This document shows positions 24,101 to 36,683 of a DNA stretch of 64,000 nucleotides, one piece after another. The notes under the pieces are model-generated. The model worked only from the letters and a program-made list of their open reading frames with translations. It had not been told where the DNA came from and did not search any database. The stretch is from Isoetes taiwanensis (taxonomy: Eukaryota; Streptophyta; Lycopodiopsida; Isoetales; Isoetaceae): positions 2,475,614-2,539,613 of the forward strand of contig JAJEKV010000031.1 in NCBI GenBank assembly GCA_021234155.1, written 5' to 3'. Both the position numbers and the translations under genes were made by a program. How positions within the stretch are numbered: the stretch's first letter is position 1; every line of letters begins with the position of its first letter.

Positions 24101-25163
24101 GACCCCATCAAGCAAGAATACGGTGCTTTTTGTGATAACAACTATATCTTTATCCCCCCGCATCAAAACTTTTTTTCAGGGAGTAGCATAACCGGAGCTT
24201 TCGCAATCATTTATCTCCCGGGTGCTTGTGAACAAATTAGGGAAGTATCTAGGACATCCCAAGATCTTCCCTATGCACAAGCCTATATGCAGCACCTCAC
24301 GGTTACACCGCAATCACATGTACTGCTGGATAGCAAGATCTGCCCCCACTGGGATGGGGATAGCCCTCCCCGCCAACTCCCCCTCAGTTTCTTTTTGATC
24401 AGCTGTGTCGCACTTGATCCAGATCTTGTCACCACTCCGTGGAGATCGCTTGGGGCAACCCACGCCACCGCATGGTTCCTTCTCCCATGCTTCCCCGGGC
24501 TGCACTTCCACCGTGTTCCTCGGGACTTCTGATTGGCTTCCTTGGACCAAGGTCATGGATGGTCATGCTGGACACCACCTCAGATCTCACTGATCTCCTG
24601 GGTGGGGATCCATCGCTGTTCGGCCATCACATTGTGAAGTTAGCTGTGCTAACACCACCAATTCGATCTACATTGCCAATGAGTGAGCCGCGGTTGGCAA
24701 CAAATTCCCTCATGGATGCTTTCATGGTCCTTAACACACCTTTCTCGCGAACGCCTCCACCTCAATTCGATCCTTCGTCCATCTTTCATAGATTTTATGC
24801 TTGCCCTCAATCGCATTTTGTTGTTCTTAAATCGGCAGTCAGTTCCATTTTTCAATCGCGAATCCAAATGCCACAAGGTTTCCTTTGGCCTTTCGACCGC
24901 TTCTCTCATGGAGGTCAAGACATTTCTTCGACGCCTTTACCGTGACTTGAAGACATGGTAACGCCGCTTTCTTATTGATGCTGATCCCCGCCTTGGCAAA
25001 CACACCTCAAGTTTCTTAATCACGCCAAGATCTCATCGCCCGCAAGACTATACTGGAAAGTTCGGCCTCACTCCCCTGCAGGGATCACTCGGGACCGGGA
25101 TGGTTTCGCTTCCTCCCAAACGCTTCCTCCTTTCTTCACTCAGTGTCGCTGGTGGGAGTAGTC
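21200..25163 (+). other. 4-kb stretch between integrase and 3' LTR, unrecognised
   Basis: No known domain. Plus-strand frames of 100-235 codons (22502-23209, 24074-24532, 24439-24945) are Pro/Ser/His-rich and overlap, as expected from C-rich sequence. The sequence FEAKLQDKHEALLRS near 23200-23260 hints at a former coding region. Some gypsy lineages (Tat/Athila types) carry an extra frame after pol; whether this is one cannot be decided here. Confidence 0.4.
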
Positions 25164-25911
25164 TGCGGCCTCCCGGGTAGCCGTGACTATTCATGCATAC
25201 CGCCGTAATTACCAGTCAAGCTCAAAGATCCTCGGGCCAACTGGTCGTGACATCCAAGCCTTCGCAGAAGACTGTTGTGCCAGCGCCACGCGCAATACAA
25301 AGCCTTCACTGCCGGTCAGCAGGCGCCGCCGACAGTGATCGGTTCGGCCACCGGGCCACGGATTCTAGGCACTTCTGCACCGGGCCAACATTCCCAGAAT
25401 TCCTTCCCTGTGAGGCCCAGACCGAGATCACTGGGGAAGTGTTCATATTGGGCCCAAGGCCATTGTACCATATATATGAGTAGAGTTAGTTCATAAGTTT
25501 AGATTATTTTGAGTCTTGTCCCTTTCGCTTTCTCTCATTAAGTGAGTCAGCGTATTTTCATCATTGATATCAAGGAAGCGATTACCTTCTCTCATTTGTT
25601 CCGTTTCTCTTCTTTTTCTTCTTTTCAAAGAAATCCTGCGGATATAGTCCCTCTCGGACTTCTCCCTTAGGATTCACTCTGTCCTCATGATAATAGTTTT
25701 CCAGAGTTCTCGAACCTGTGACTCCTAAACATCAAGCTGCCGCTGCCGGTCGCCTTACTTTTTCTCATTGCCATGTTCGTCTCATCATGACTTCATCAGC
25801 CATGAGAACTCTTTTCTCGACGGGTGATCTCGCTTGAGCGCCATCGCCGCTTGAAACCGTTCTCGCTACATGTATGGATCTCGCTTATGACATAGAGGGA
25901 GGCTATCTTGG
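25164..25911 (+). repeat. 3' LTR of the decayed gypsy element
   Basis: Collinear with 14706-15440. It ends about 290 bp before the start codon of the EF-hand/ZZ gene, so LTR sequence may form part of that gene's upstream region. Confidence 0.7.
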
Positions 25912-26198
25912 CCTAGGATATAATAGCACATGCTGTTTTAGTGCTTAAGAAATGAATTGTTCCACGCATACACTTGTTTGGTAAAGACATATAAAGTATT
26001 AAACTCAAAACATATGCTGGCTTCTCTAATCAATGTGGTATTCCCCAAAGGAATCAGTCAAAATATTATTAGAATTCTTCACGTTCGTAGCAGCATCCAT
26101 GTTGTGGGGCCTTTCCACATCGTGAAAAGTCAGTATCCAAGTGTTCATATATTCTTGTTCTTCTGAGATGCTCATAGCGTGGGATCTAAGGACTGAGA
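25912..26198 (+). promoter_or_regulatory. Upstream region of the EF-hand/ZZ gene
   Basis: Unique-looking, A/T-rich sequence between the LTR and the ATG. I see no clear TATA box. An upstream exon cannot be excluded, because CTAAG just before the GACTGAGAATG start context could be a splice acceptor. Confidence 0.35.
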
Positions 26199-27585
26199 AT
26201 GTATAGCACAGGCTATCCATCTAATGAAGGCAACAATCAGCCATCCTATTATGCCCCCTCTACTCCTGGAGGTTCATATCCTCCTGGAGGATCATATTTG
26301 CCAGGGGCTCGGGCACAAGCACCTGGACTATATCCTCCACCCTCAGTTTCAGATTCATATCCTCCAGTTTCAGGATCATATCTTCAAGCTTCATCAGGAT
26401 CCTATCCACCATCAAATGCAGCAGTGTCATATCCTCCATCTCCAGACCCAGCTCCAACAGGAGGATCCTATCCACAATTGAGTTCTGCCCCTCCTACAGG
26501 ATATGCGTCATCTTCTGCAGGGCCATATCCTCCTATTCCAGCTTCAGGGACAGGGCCATATCCCCCACCAGCGGGATCATATCCTCCATATTCAGCTCCA
26601 CCAGCAGGGCCATATCCTCCATTTCCAGCTCCAGCAACATCCTCATATCCTCCAGCAGCTGCTGCATGCTTTCCATCTACAGCTCCAGCAGCAGGGTCAT
26701 ATCCTACAGCTCCACCTTCTGGATCATACCCTTCAGCCCCAAGCGCAGGGACATATCCAGCACCATCAAGTGAAGGATATCGACCATCAAATTATGCCCC
26801 TCCTCCTCTAGGATACCCTGCTACGCCCACTGATCAGCCTCAGACTCAACTTCCCATTCAGCCTCAGCCTCAGCTTCAGTCTGCCATTCTAAGCCATCCT
26901 CCACAGGCTGATGTTGAACCCCCCAAACCCCCAAAGCAAGACCCTCCTTCTCAGGAAACCCTTTTCAAAACTGAGATCCATCAAGTGTCTAGCATTTTCT
27001 ACAAGGAGCTTCCTAAGGCATCTAAAGATAATGTCACTACCTTCTTCAAAGGCCTGGACAAGGATAAAGATGGCAAGGTTACACTTAAAGAGCTTCAAGA
27101 GATCCTCCCAGGCATTAAACTTGACAAGATTTTTAAACTCCTGGATGCTAATAACAGTGGTGACCTAGATTATGAGGAATGCGTTACTTTCTTCTACATG
27201 ATAAATTATAAGCCTTCATGCAACCATTGCGGAGATATAATACTGGGGACTTACTTTTCCTGCCCAGATTGTTGGCTTGCAGGTTCAGGCGGAAAGGAGA
27301 GTGATGATGTAGATACTTACGACTTGTGTATCGATTGCTACTCCAAGAAAGAGTTTTCCCATCCGCACAAAGACCTTTTGGATCATAACATGCTCCTAGC
27401 TGCTCTGCGCAGGATGATAAGTGTATCAGAGACTAGGGTAAATGATATATTCATTCATTTTTTCGGAAGTAATCTGTTTCAGAAATTGATTGTGTGTTTG
27501 CGTGCAGAAACCAACCTCACCTGCTGATGATTTTCTCCTTGCGCTGGCAGCATTGAGCATGCAACGCATGGGGGGGATAAAATAA
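26199..27585 (+). CDS. Proline-rich EF-hand and ZZ-type zinc finger protein
   Basis: Two exons are inferred, 26199-27437 and 27508-27585. The donor is GGTAAAT at 27438 and the acceptor TTGCGTGCAG ends at 27507; the frame continues in phase 0 to TAA, giving 438 residues. The first 200 residues are low-complexity SYPP/GPYPP repeats, followed by Gln/Pro-rich linkers. Residues 287-298 (DKDKDGKVTLKE) and 316-327 (DANNSGDLDYEE) are two canonical EF-hand loops with acidic ligands at positions 1, 3 and 12. A ZZ finger starts at residue 341 (CNHCGD) with further CxxC pairs (CPDC, CIDC) and a closing HPH around 385-390. Expected role: Ca2+-dependent protein interaction, perhaps membrane-associated through the SYPP region, as in other proteins with such N-termini; this is inference. 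Without splicing, the first exon reads on to a stop at 27527. Confidence 0.85.
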
Positions 27586-27741
27586 CCCAGGACATGTGTA
27601 GACAAATCTCGGCTGCCTATGGTCTCATTATATATAGCAAGTAGAGCAGTGCTATAAATACGCTTCATTTTCCACTGAGCGTTGCACTAAACTGCAAGCT
27701 ATTCTTTTCATCCCAAAAGCTGTATGTCATTTTTGTATTAA

Positions 27742-27747
27742 AATAAA
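27742..27747 (+). terminator. Poly(A) signal of the EF-hand/ZZ gene
   Basis: AATAAA about 157 bases after the stop codon, inside AAAATAAATAAG. It is the best candidate by position; others may exist. Confidence 0.45.
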
Positions 27748-29703
27748 TAAGTTTTTATTTTGCATAAGTTTAGATGCACACAAAGGGAAGTGTCTCTAGT
27801 ATTGGCATTAAGCAAAGTGTGATTACATATAATCAATATGCTATGAACATATCATTTTCTTGGCCTTATAGTTACCCCAACAAAGCGCTCGTCTGGAGCT
27901 GGACATCTCCATTTAGGGGCTAACATTTTTAAGGAGTGAAATTTTGAAGTGAAATTTAATCTACCGCATGCTTAAGGAGTTTTTGAAGTCTTGGTAAGTT
28001 CCCTTAAATAAAAACTATCTATCTATCTTAAGAATACTCAAAGGATAGTACTAGAAAGACTTGCGTGGAATTTTTGGATCAACTTGAGCAAGTATTCTTT
28101 AAAGTTCCAATACATGAGGGTGTTTTGTTAGGTTGTGAGATGCAAAGCAGATAACTTAGGAGCATCCAAACAATTTTTTACGATTTTGATTTTACAATAT
28201 GGCCATATAATGCCAAATCTAGACTGTAGGATGGCAATTTTGACTTTAAAATGCCAAATTTGAACTGTAAAATGGCAATTTCAATCTGTAACTGTAAAAT
28301 GGCAATGTCAAACTGTAAAATGACGGCTTGATATTCTATAATGTTGATTTGCAAAATGATAATCACTACATAACATGGCAATGCTACTGAAAAAAGAAGA
28401 AGAAGATGGCACTTCGCGCCCATCTCATTCTAGAACATAATGTTATGTTTGTCATTAAATAACAACTACTAGATCCTAGTTTTTTTCGTTGAAGAACTTC
28501 ATCTTAATGCCAATCGTAGTTATGCAAGAAGAGATGTGCATTGGATTGTAACAAACATAAGCATGCATATTAGTCCCAAAAATACCTTCCTGTGATAAGT
28601 TGTTGTTCTTTCAATTTCATGCTTGCTATATTAGGGGTTTTTCATGAAATTTGAACTCGTGGAAATATAGGTGGAATACGAATTTGTACAGCATATGTGC
28701 TTTAACTAAGAGTATAAGGTCATAATTGGTCAATCAACGTTCAATATTCTGCCTTTTTATGTGTGCTTTCTGTTCCACAAGCCAACAATTCCAAAATGTT
28801 CATTTCTTTCAAATTTGAGAGACCGAACTTTTTATTTTAACTTCAACAAATATTGCTTCAAGTGTCTAAGAATATGAACGTGTATGTAGCTAGGCATTAT
28901 CATCTATGATATGCATCTATCAGTTATGTTGCAGTCACTGGCGATACACTTGACGAGTTTGTTATTTTCTTCTCATGATCTTAATGTCATCATGTCTTTC
29001 TAGCTATGTTGTTAGCTTCTGCTTCGATATGAAGCAAGCAGCAAGTGATAGGTTCTAGTTGATCATGATTTCATGTGCATTTTCTTACACCAGGAGAACT
29101 TAAAAACAATCGAGGCAACTTTATGGCAACATATTGGATCCTATTGGCACAAGCGAAATACAATGATAAAAATAAAAATTAATGGTCCATAAAATAGCTT
29201 GGGAATATTGGAATAATAATAAAATAATCAAAACAGATGATGAAGTTTGGCAATCCAAGCATAAGAGCCAGGTCACATGAGGATGTTGACGTGATCTACA
29301 TCATGTCGACATGTTTAAAACGTTCGGGTCATATGTTCATGTCAAATATAATTCTACGTGTCAAATTTTTAGGGATTTAGGGTCAATTTTTTTTTAAAGT
29401 TGCTACCTATCAAATATCTAGGGATTCATGTCAACATGAACCCATCCAACCGAAGACATGAACCCATCCAACCGAAGAGGAAGCCGGTGGGACGGATCCA
29501 TGTTGACAGCAATCCATTCATGTCAAAAACAAACATGCGACCCCTCACTTCATGTCAAAAACAAACATGCGACCCCTCACTTTTGGCATTTTGACGTCTT
29601 TCCATTCATGTTGACATGTACATGTGACCATACCCTAAGTCAAGTACTCAAAAATTCTCTTCATAATATGTCCAACTTTTGCTCTCAAGAATCATCCAAC
29701 GAA

Positions 29704-29709
29704 TTTATT
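29704..29709 (-). terminator. Candidate poly(A) signal of the NOC3-like gene
   Basis: TTTATT on the plus strand is AATAAA on the minus strand, about 175 bases after the stop codon. Confidence 0.35.
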
Positions 29710-29881
29710 CGTTCTACTTGTCAATATGTTGTTTTTGTTGCTTTCAGCCAGCATAGACTGTTAAATGATCATATGTATTAAAACTTGGCATTTGATCACA
29801 TTTTAGAACAATTGATGAATTTTAGGTGAATATCACCTTGCGAACTTGAGCTGTAACACTTTTTTCCCTGTTACAATGAAC

Positions 29882-32800
29882 TCATTTCTTTTTTCTAGAT
29901 CTTTTCTCCTTTTTAAAGACCCTATATAATGACAAGCTTGATTGTAGTCTATATAGTTCTTTTCTCAGACCTTCATTGGTCTTAATGGCTTTTAATAATT
30001 TGAAGTAAGATTTGAAGCTTTGATCTGGAGCATCTGGCTCAGACTCCAAAATCATGCTAACCTTCAGTGCATCCACTTCAGACCTAGAAACCCGATAAAT
30101 GTTCCTTCTTGTGAATTTTGATGGGAGCTTGACAGGAGGTCGAAATCCACCACTATCTGTGGAGTACATGGCAGCTGCCACGGTGGGTTGTAAAATTGGA
30201 TATACTGAAGCTTCAGAGGATGCCATATCTCCAATTTGGGTTGACATCTTTTGGATTGCTGGATGATAATGCTTTGATAGCAAGCAGAGTTCCCATAATA
30301 ATGTATTGAAGGCTCCACTAAGATCAGGGTCAACACTTTCTGGCTGAAAAACCTGAAACGACAAAGCTGTTGGTTAATCAGAGGGCCTTGCATGCATTGT
30401 TATTGGTCCAAAATCTAGAAGGCAGTGACCCTAAGAACCTGATCTCTTAAAACATCAATGACCCTAATATGCAAAAATCGTTTTTAACCTATTCTTTTGC
30501 ATGATATAAAGTTAGTATCTACTAGAGAGCACATACCGAGATGCCGCTACCAAGAGCAATCCCACCGATTTCATTTTCCAGCATTCTGCGGCACTGTTTG
30601 TGTTTTACTAGCAAATGCTGAACCGTTGATAGAGCTGCAAAATAATAAAATGCAGTAAGTAATATGAACTTCACACAAGTACTAACCCATAGAACATACA
30701 AGACATTGATGAGCCAGTTGGGAGGTGGAGAGCCAATGAAGCTAGGCGCTTCAAAAATCCTGCAATTCTTTGCATGTCATGATGGCGTCCCTCACAAAGG
30801 ATCACTTGTAAGGCAGTTGCGAATATAGCTTCTTGTTGACCCCTATACTGCCCCAAGAGACGTTAAGCTCTATGCTGACATAATTTTCATAACTTAACAA
30901 CCATTCAGTCACCTTGGCAAGCTGGACTGCAAAAGGATTTTGTAGTACTCAATATAGAAATCCTTCAAGTCAACATTAAGTGCATCCATGTTGTTTCGCA
31001 CGATCTTCAATGCAGCAATGCAGCATTGCATTCGCTCTTGCACAGATAATATCAGCTCAGCTCTTTTGGCCACTTCTATGCCATCAGGGACATTATTGAG
31101 AGCCAGTTTCCGGAGAACTCCAAGCAAGTCACCAAGAAATTCAATGCTTATTAAATGAGAGAATTTCAGGAGACCATCCAGGCAAGCTCCAAGAAGAGGA
31201 TGAGATCCCAAATCAGTCACCAAGGTAATGGGACACTCTAGTGGTTTCACATGATTATTCCTACATATCATTTTTAGAAAAGCACATTTTCATGAGACCT
31301 GATAAATATTGTCCTATGTTCCAAAAAGCTGACCACGTGAAATTGACCAACAGCAAGTAAAACATACCAGACTTTAAATGGATCCAATGCATTTTTGAGT
31401 ATACGAAAGTATGTTTCAAATACAGCAGAGAGAGTCAATGTCTGCAGCCGTTTACATTCTGCTCTGTCCATGTCCACAGTGGCTTCTTTGAAGTCAACCT
31501 CTACCTGCAAATAAACTTGTAGTTTTATTCAGACTTCATAGTATACAGGTATTTATGCTGAAGCAATCGAATGGCTCCTCTTCAACTCTTAACTAGCAAA
31601 CTTGAAATTTTCTACTGACCAAGCAAAAGATACTGTAGATTGACAGACCTCTTGCTTGAGCTGGTGTGCTAAAGCACGCTTCTTTTCTCTTCTCTCTCTC
31701 CTCTCCTGTGACTTCGTCTTATGATTAAAATGAGAACCTTCTTCACCCTTTCCATTTTCTGATCTAGATGTTTTGCCAATATCTTCATCAAAGTGTAAGG
31801 CCAGGAAAACCTGAATGTACAAAGCAAGTGTGTCCAAAATAAGAACAAGAAAACCACTTCAGAATGTCAGAAAGTAAGCTAGTCACCTCTATCACATCTG
31901 GATGAAGTTGACAGTTATAGATTTTTACAAAATCCGCAATAAGCTGAACAGCTTGGACAGTGGCCTCACCTCCATGTTTGGATTCTAATTTAAAAAGAGA
32001 CCGAATTGCTTGGCAACTTAACTTCCTGCATTAAACAATTCCACAATGGTTAGTCAGCCTATAAAGTCAAATAAAAGACATACTGCAGTCCTTATGCATC
32101 CGACAAAATTCAAGCATGGAAAGAAAGGTCCCTGCAATAGTTCTGAGTAATGAAAGCAGTTACAAGACACAAAAAATTAAATGTAAAAAGCTATATGTCA
32201 ATCAACAACATACTTTGATAACTAAAACCATATCAACAACCAGTTCATTGTACATCCATGGGTCGATTGCAAACCTGTTTTCTTCATCTACAGATCCCAT
32301 GAAAGGTACAATAGCTGCGAGGAGGCTCTCACGAAAATTAAAATGCGGAATAGATTCAAGAAGATGACAGAGGCACTTTAGTGCAACAGCTTGCAAGGAA
32401 CGTGAATTTGACGCCTTTATTACTACTTTCAGATAAGTCTGCACACTCACAAAAATTCATCCATCAAACATTTCTTTCCGACCTACAAAACCATAAGAAG
32501 ATAGCGAAAATATTTGAAGCATTGTCAAAAGAAAATTTCAGATCATCGGTCACCTAGATGCCAACATTGGCATCACTATAGACTATCCCTTTCATATTGT
32601 GAATCAAAGCTCTTCCTTATATAAAAGTGGTGCAAGCGATTCACTAGCTAATACCCCATTGTTCATTTTCAGCAGCTATCATGTAAAATGGCAAACAAAA
32701 TCAAGTACTTCAAGAAGTTCCGTGATTATATCTCCATTTGAGTACGTGTTTGAGTATTCCTTGGCAACTCTTTGTGTTTATAACCTGTTTCCTTTTTCAG

Positions 32801-34803
32801 TTATGAGTGGCAGATCAAATTTTATTAATAGTTTAACAGCATCTGCTTTAGATCATTTTACTAATTTGCTTCATCTTAGAGGTTAAGATAAACCTGGCAG
32901 TCCCAAGTGCCTGCAATGTTCATCCATAAGTTTATATTCGATTGTAGATCACTTTCCAAAGGGGTTATAACTAATGGGGATAGAAAAATTTACATGCTGT
33001 GCAAAATCCTGAGCATACCTGATAAGACCCTAAGAGAGAAGATTCGTAGTCCCTTATTTTCTTAACTTCCTTTGATACTTGCACCTCTAATTCTTTAGCT
33101 GTAGGTAATCTTATTTTGTACCTGCACAAAGACAACATAGACTCAACTTGCAAGCTAGGAAACAGAATACTGGCACCATCATGGGAACACAGATGCAAAC
33201 CCAGGAATTATATCCTTGAATATAGCCATTAATGAGAGCATCGCTACTTGGCGGGTTCTTCTGTCATTGTTACTGCATAGGTCCAACAGCTCTTTCAAAG
33301 AGGTAAAATTTGCTTCAGGATCTGTAAGCAACGCTGTCCCAAGCTCTGCAATATGACACTTTAACTCTTCATGGTTCTTCCCAACAAAATATCCTGTTAC
33401 TAGTTCCTCCTCCTGCCCATCCTACAGAAAAAGCTCTAAATTATGATACTGAATTGCATAACAGCAGAGATAATATCAGACCCAAACCTAACATACAGTG
33501 AGCCACCCCCAGGGCAATTTCCAGGAGTGTACTATTTTACCTGTACTAATTACAACTGATGATTATTCACAGTCTAGTATCCAAATGTGCAATGAGATAG
33601 GAAATAGCTGCTGAATGATTATATATTACCCAACCATAAGGCTCCATTTTTAAAAAAAAGCAGTTCAAAAAATTGTTCCATGGGCTGACCAGTTACAAAG
33701 ATGCAAGAAATAATTTGAGGCAAATGGAACCACAAAACATTCTAGTTTTCTAGGCCTTTCCAGTTTGTCACCCTAAAACCTACTCGTGTGAGAGTTTTTC
33801 CAAAAAAGGAAAATGCTACCAATACCTGAAGCCTTGGCCTCCCAGATCTAGCCTATGCAACAGCCTTAACATTTTTAATCAAATTACTATTTTACAGATG
33901 ACTATAGACCCACATTTGTTTGTTCCTTATCCTTCTTCACTGGTAGCCAATCACTAGCACTAGACAAGAACTGCATCTTTTGATGACATAACTTTGAAAT
34001 ATTTTGAAATTGCAATCATACTGACCTGGTGCTCTAGTATTGAATCCGCTTTCAACTTCTGCTCTTTTTTTTGCTCTTTTCGTTTGGTCCGCTTCTGCTT
34101 CTTCTGTTCTTTTTTGGAAAGCTTGGATGGTTTGTCTGCGCTGACCTTTGCAGCATCTCCTTTAACAACTTGATTTATGGTTTGATTGCCATCTTTTTCA
34201 ATTGCCGCTGCAAATATAAAGACATGGGCTACCAATGTGAACACAATTGACACAGAAGTTTATGCACAGGATACTTATATAACACCCACCATCAGGGATT
34301 CGTTTTGATTGTCTGAAGTGAAGCTCGCCATCAAGTGTTTTAACAGGCAGAACATCTCCAGGATCAACTGCAGGTTCGACCTGAAGTTTGGATTTACCTT
34401 CTCGTTTTTCATAATACCTCTCCAAGTCATCTCCATCCTCTGACTTGAGCCCCAATACATGCCTAGTATACCAAAATTATAAATGCAAGTAGAATTACGC
34501 ATTTTGCAAAGGAAACTACGGCTAGAAAGAGTAGCATTACTTGGTGATGCTCTTAGTGTCCAGGTTAGCGAGAAGACCAGCATAACGCTTATTTTGATTA
34601 ACAAACTCCACATCCTCGTCAGAAATTTCTATTTCTTCTTCGGCAATATCAGGAGGGAGAAGAGGCACATGCTGTAGAGAATAAAACCAATTAAGCTGGT
34701 GTTAGCCTGCATTGGCAAATTTGAAGAGCAAGCTAACCTGTTGTTTAAGTTTGGAGTGCTTCCGCTTCCGGGACTGCGGGTCGGGACCTGCCCCCTTGGC
34801 CAT
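29882..34803 (-). CDS. NOC3: Nucleolar complex protein 3 (NOC3) homolog
   Basis: Exons from ATG (34803) to TGA (29882): 34738-34803, 34541-34671, 34290-34462, 34026-34207, 33201-33421, 33019-33121, 32275-32438, 31887-32025, 31649-31810, 31368-31504, 30913-31260, 30700-30847, 30537-30634, 29882-30352; about 847 residues. All introns read GT-AG. The protein starts with a basic stretch (SRKRKHSKLK), has an acidic/Lys-rich middle, then the NOC3 N-terminal domain (TSLKELLDLCSND, QVAMLSLMAIFKDIIPGYKI) and a C-terminal CBF/Mak21-type domain (LSGAFNTLLWELCLLSKHYHP) before a Lys-rich tail. NOC3 proteins act with NOC2 in late nucleolar 60S pre-ribosome maturation and export, and yeast Noc3 also in replication licensing. 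Family recognition is strong. The junction between exons 11 and 12 is one base out of phase with any GT-AG choice I can find, so one boundary is wrong or a base is missing there. Confidence 0.9.
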
Positions 34804-36502
34804 GGGAAGTAGGGTTTTGGGAAAAAAGAATTGAGGGTTTAATGAAATATTTTTTATATCAAAACAAAACAAAACAAGGTCAATGCCAAAAGTGAAAGTG
34901 GTGGTGGTGGGGAAGTGACCATTTCAAGGCCTAGATTTTTGGGTTGCGTGAAAAGGCAAACCCTTGTTTGATTGTGTATTATAAGGATTAGGAATTGAAT
35001 TGAATTGAATATTTTTTTATCATCCACGGAGACCCAATATAAATCGCAGCAGGCGCATTACTGCCCGGATTATAAAAAACCCCGCCCCGAAGTGTTTTTG
35101 AGAGAATAATCATGGTAGCAATAAGATTGCTGAGAAGTTGCACAAATATACATGATGAAGTATATATACACGTTAAGTGTTTGTCCGAGGGCATATCTGA
35201 GCCCTCATATCCATTACCTCTTGAATGTATGATCTCAGTGAAGCCGTGCTCAGTATCATGTGTCACGACTCGTTGGGCCTGACCAACAGAGCATAGCGTG
35301 TCCGAATTTGATTATACGCCGAGCTGCTCTGGAAGGTGTGACATTCATTTTCAACGGCTTCCATCTGGCAGCACTGATAAAACCTATTCTGGCGCGGCTC
35401 CGCGGTCCATTTGCCTGTCTCAATTCGGAGATGGTGGGCACCTGCGCGAATAGAGGCGATGAGCCTGTATTTTTTCATGGGCAGATGTGAACGCAGGTAA
35501 CGTTGTGGGCCTTGTTTCAACATGGGATTTATGTATTGCTATTAGGAGTACTCCTTAGATTCGAATAGGTCAAAGGCATGGAATCTGATATATACCGTAT
35601 TTTTCAACCATTGATTTCAACTTTTAGGCTTCATATATTCTTAAATTTTAACCTTTGTGGCTATTGAATTAACCTTTTATTCAATTAATTAAGAGGCTTA
35701 GCAGGTTTGATCTTTTGAGAGGCATTAGCACAATGCCAAACCTCTACCCATCTAATTTTACAGAATGCACGAATTAGTGCAAATCTGGCGATTTATCATG
35801 TGGCAGAAGAAAAAGTCATTTGTTTCGACAGGATGTGGGAAAAGTCAAATGGATTATATTAGTTTTGTGGTGCTTGATATATGACAGTTGAAGAGACAAC
35901 CATGGGAAGATTCCCTCATAATAATCACAGAGAACTATTCCGAACAAACTATATTCTTGCACTACAACTCACATGAAAACAACATCCCGATAGATAGGCT
36001 TTTCATTCATCTCAACAGTTTTTTCTACAATGGTATAGGGTGGGTAGCTGCACATCGCAGGCTACCCAAAAAAAGAAAAACATAGGGAATATCCAATTAT
36101 AACACCTGGACCCCAAATAAAATTGTGTGCTACAGACGTTGGCTAGTGTACCTGCTGAGAGCTTATCGTCAGGATTAAAAAACCCCGCCCTTTCGGGTTT
36201 TCGAGGAAAAACCCTAGCGATAAAATCTCGGCAAGAGGCTTGGACAACACAGGGCTGCTAAACGTTCCCACAAAAAACCCACGCCCACGAGAAATACCGG
36301 TCGGCGCATCACCCCTGGACCTGCACATCACCAACAGGAAAACCAATAGAGAAAAAACCTAAAAAAGCGAGGGGCTGGTCACGCGTGCCATGCGACAAAA
36401 AACAACATTTACACCTCGAAAAAACGAGGGGCTGGTAACGCATGCCACGCGACAAATATGAACATATACATAACAATTTTAAGGGGGGGAGGGTGGGAGC
36501 CA
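34804..36502. other. NOC3 upstream region and repeat modules
   Basis: The first 200 bp upstream of NOC3 (A-rich AAAACAAAACAAAAC and a GTG-repeat) probably hold its promoter and 5' UTR. Further away are copies of the AAAACCC...GGGTTTT module (35073-35095 and 36172-36222). There is also a hairpin-like GGGTAGCTGCACATCGCAGG with CTACCC (36041-36066). No gene recognised. Confidence 0.45.
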
Positions 36503-36683
36503 TGGATACTACTGAGAGATGAGAAAGCGCCGATGAAACGTCGATGAAGAACTCTGCAATAAATAGCGATCCCCCAACCTGATGAATGGCCTAAAAATGC
36601 ATGCGATGCATGCATGCGACGCATGCAATGTATGCATGCTCGTCTTGTGCAAGAATCTCGATCCGCTACGCGAATCGATGACA
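36503..36683. repeat. 181-bp direct repeat, copy 1
   Basis: Starts TGGATACTACTGAGAG and ends GAATCGATGACA; nearly identical to 36891-37071. The middle carries a CATGCATG palindrome cluster (about 36599-36637). TG...CA ends and a 207-bp spacer make it look like a miniature LTR pair, but no target duplication or primer site is visible. Confidence 0.7.

Larger units (their letters stand above)
14706..25911 (+). mobile_element. Decayed Ty3/gypsy LTR retrotransposon
   Basis: Two LTR-like repeats (about 14706-15440 and 25164-25911) flank a gag-PR-RT-RH-IN order typical of Ty3/gypsy. The frame is broken dozens of times. The plus strand is strikingly C-rich and G-poor over most of the internal region. 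A purine stretch GGTGGGAGTAG (about 25151-25161) just before the 3' LTR is a plausible polypurine tract. The area after the 5' LTR has only a weak primer-site match (TGGTGTCAGCTCG near 15470). I could not fix a target duplication. About 4 kb between integrase and the 3' LTR has no domain I recognise. Confidence 0.75.
27586..29881. other. Intergenic region between the two genes, with short tandem repeats
   Basis: Apart from the two genes' 3' UTRs I see no coding sequence. Degenerate repeats of about 20-25 bp with core CTGTAAAATGGCAAT occur at 28195-28340. Two exact short tandem duplications follow: CATGAACCCATCCAACCGAAG twice at about 29435-29478, and a 32-bp unit beginning TTCATGTCAAAAACAAACAT twice at about 29517-29580. 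Confidence 0.6.

Noticed and set aside
31589-32886. Plus- and minus-strand frames overlapping NOC3 as separate genes
   Set aside because: They are exon read-through or antisense shadows of NOC3.
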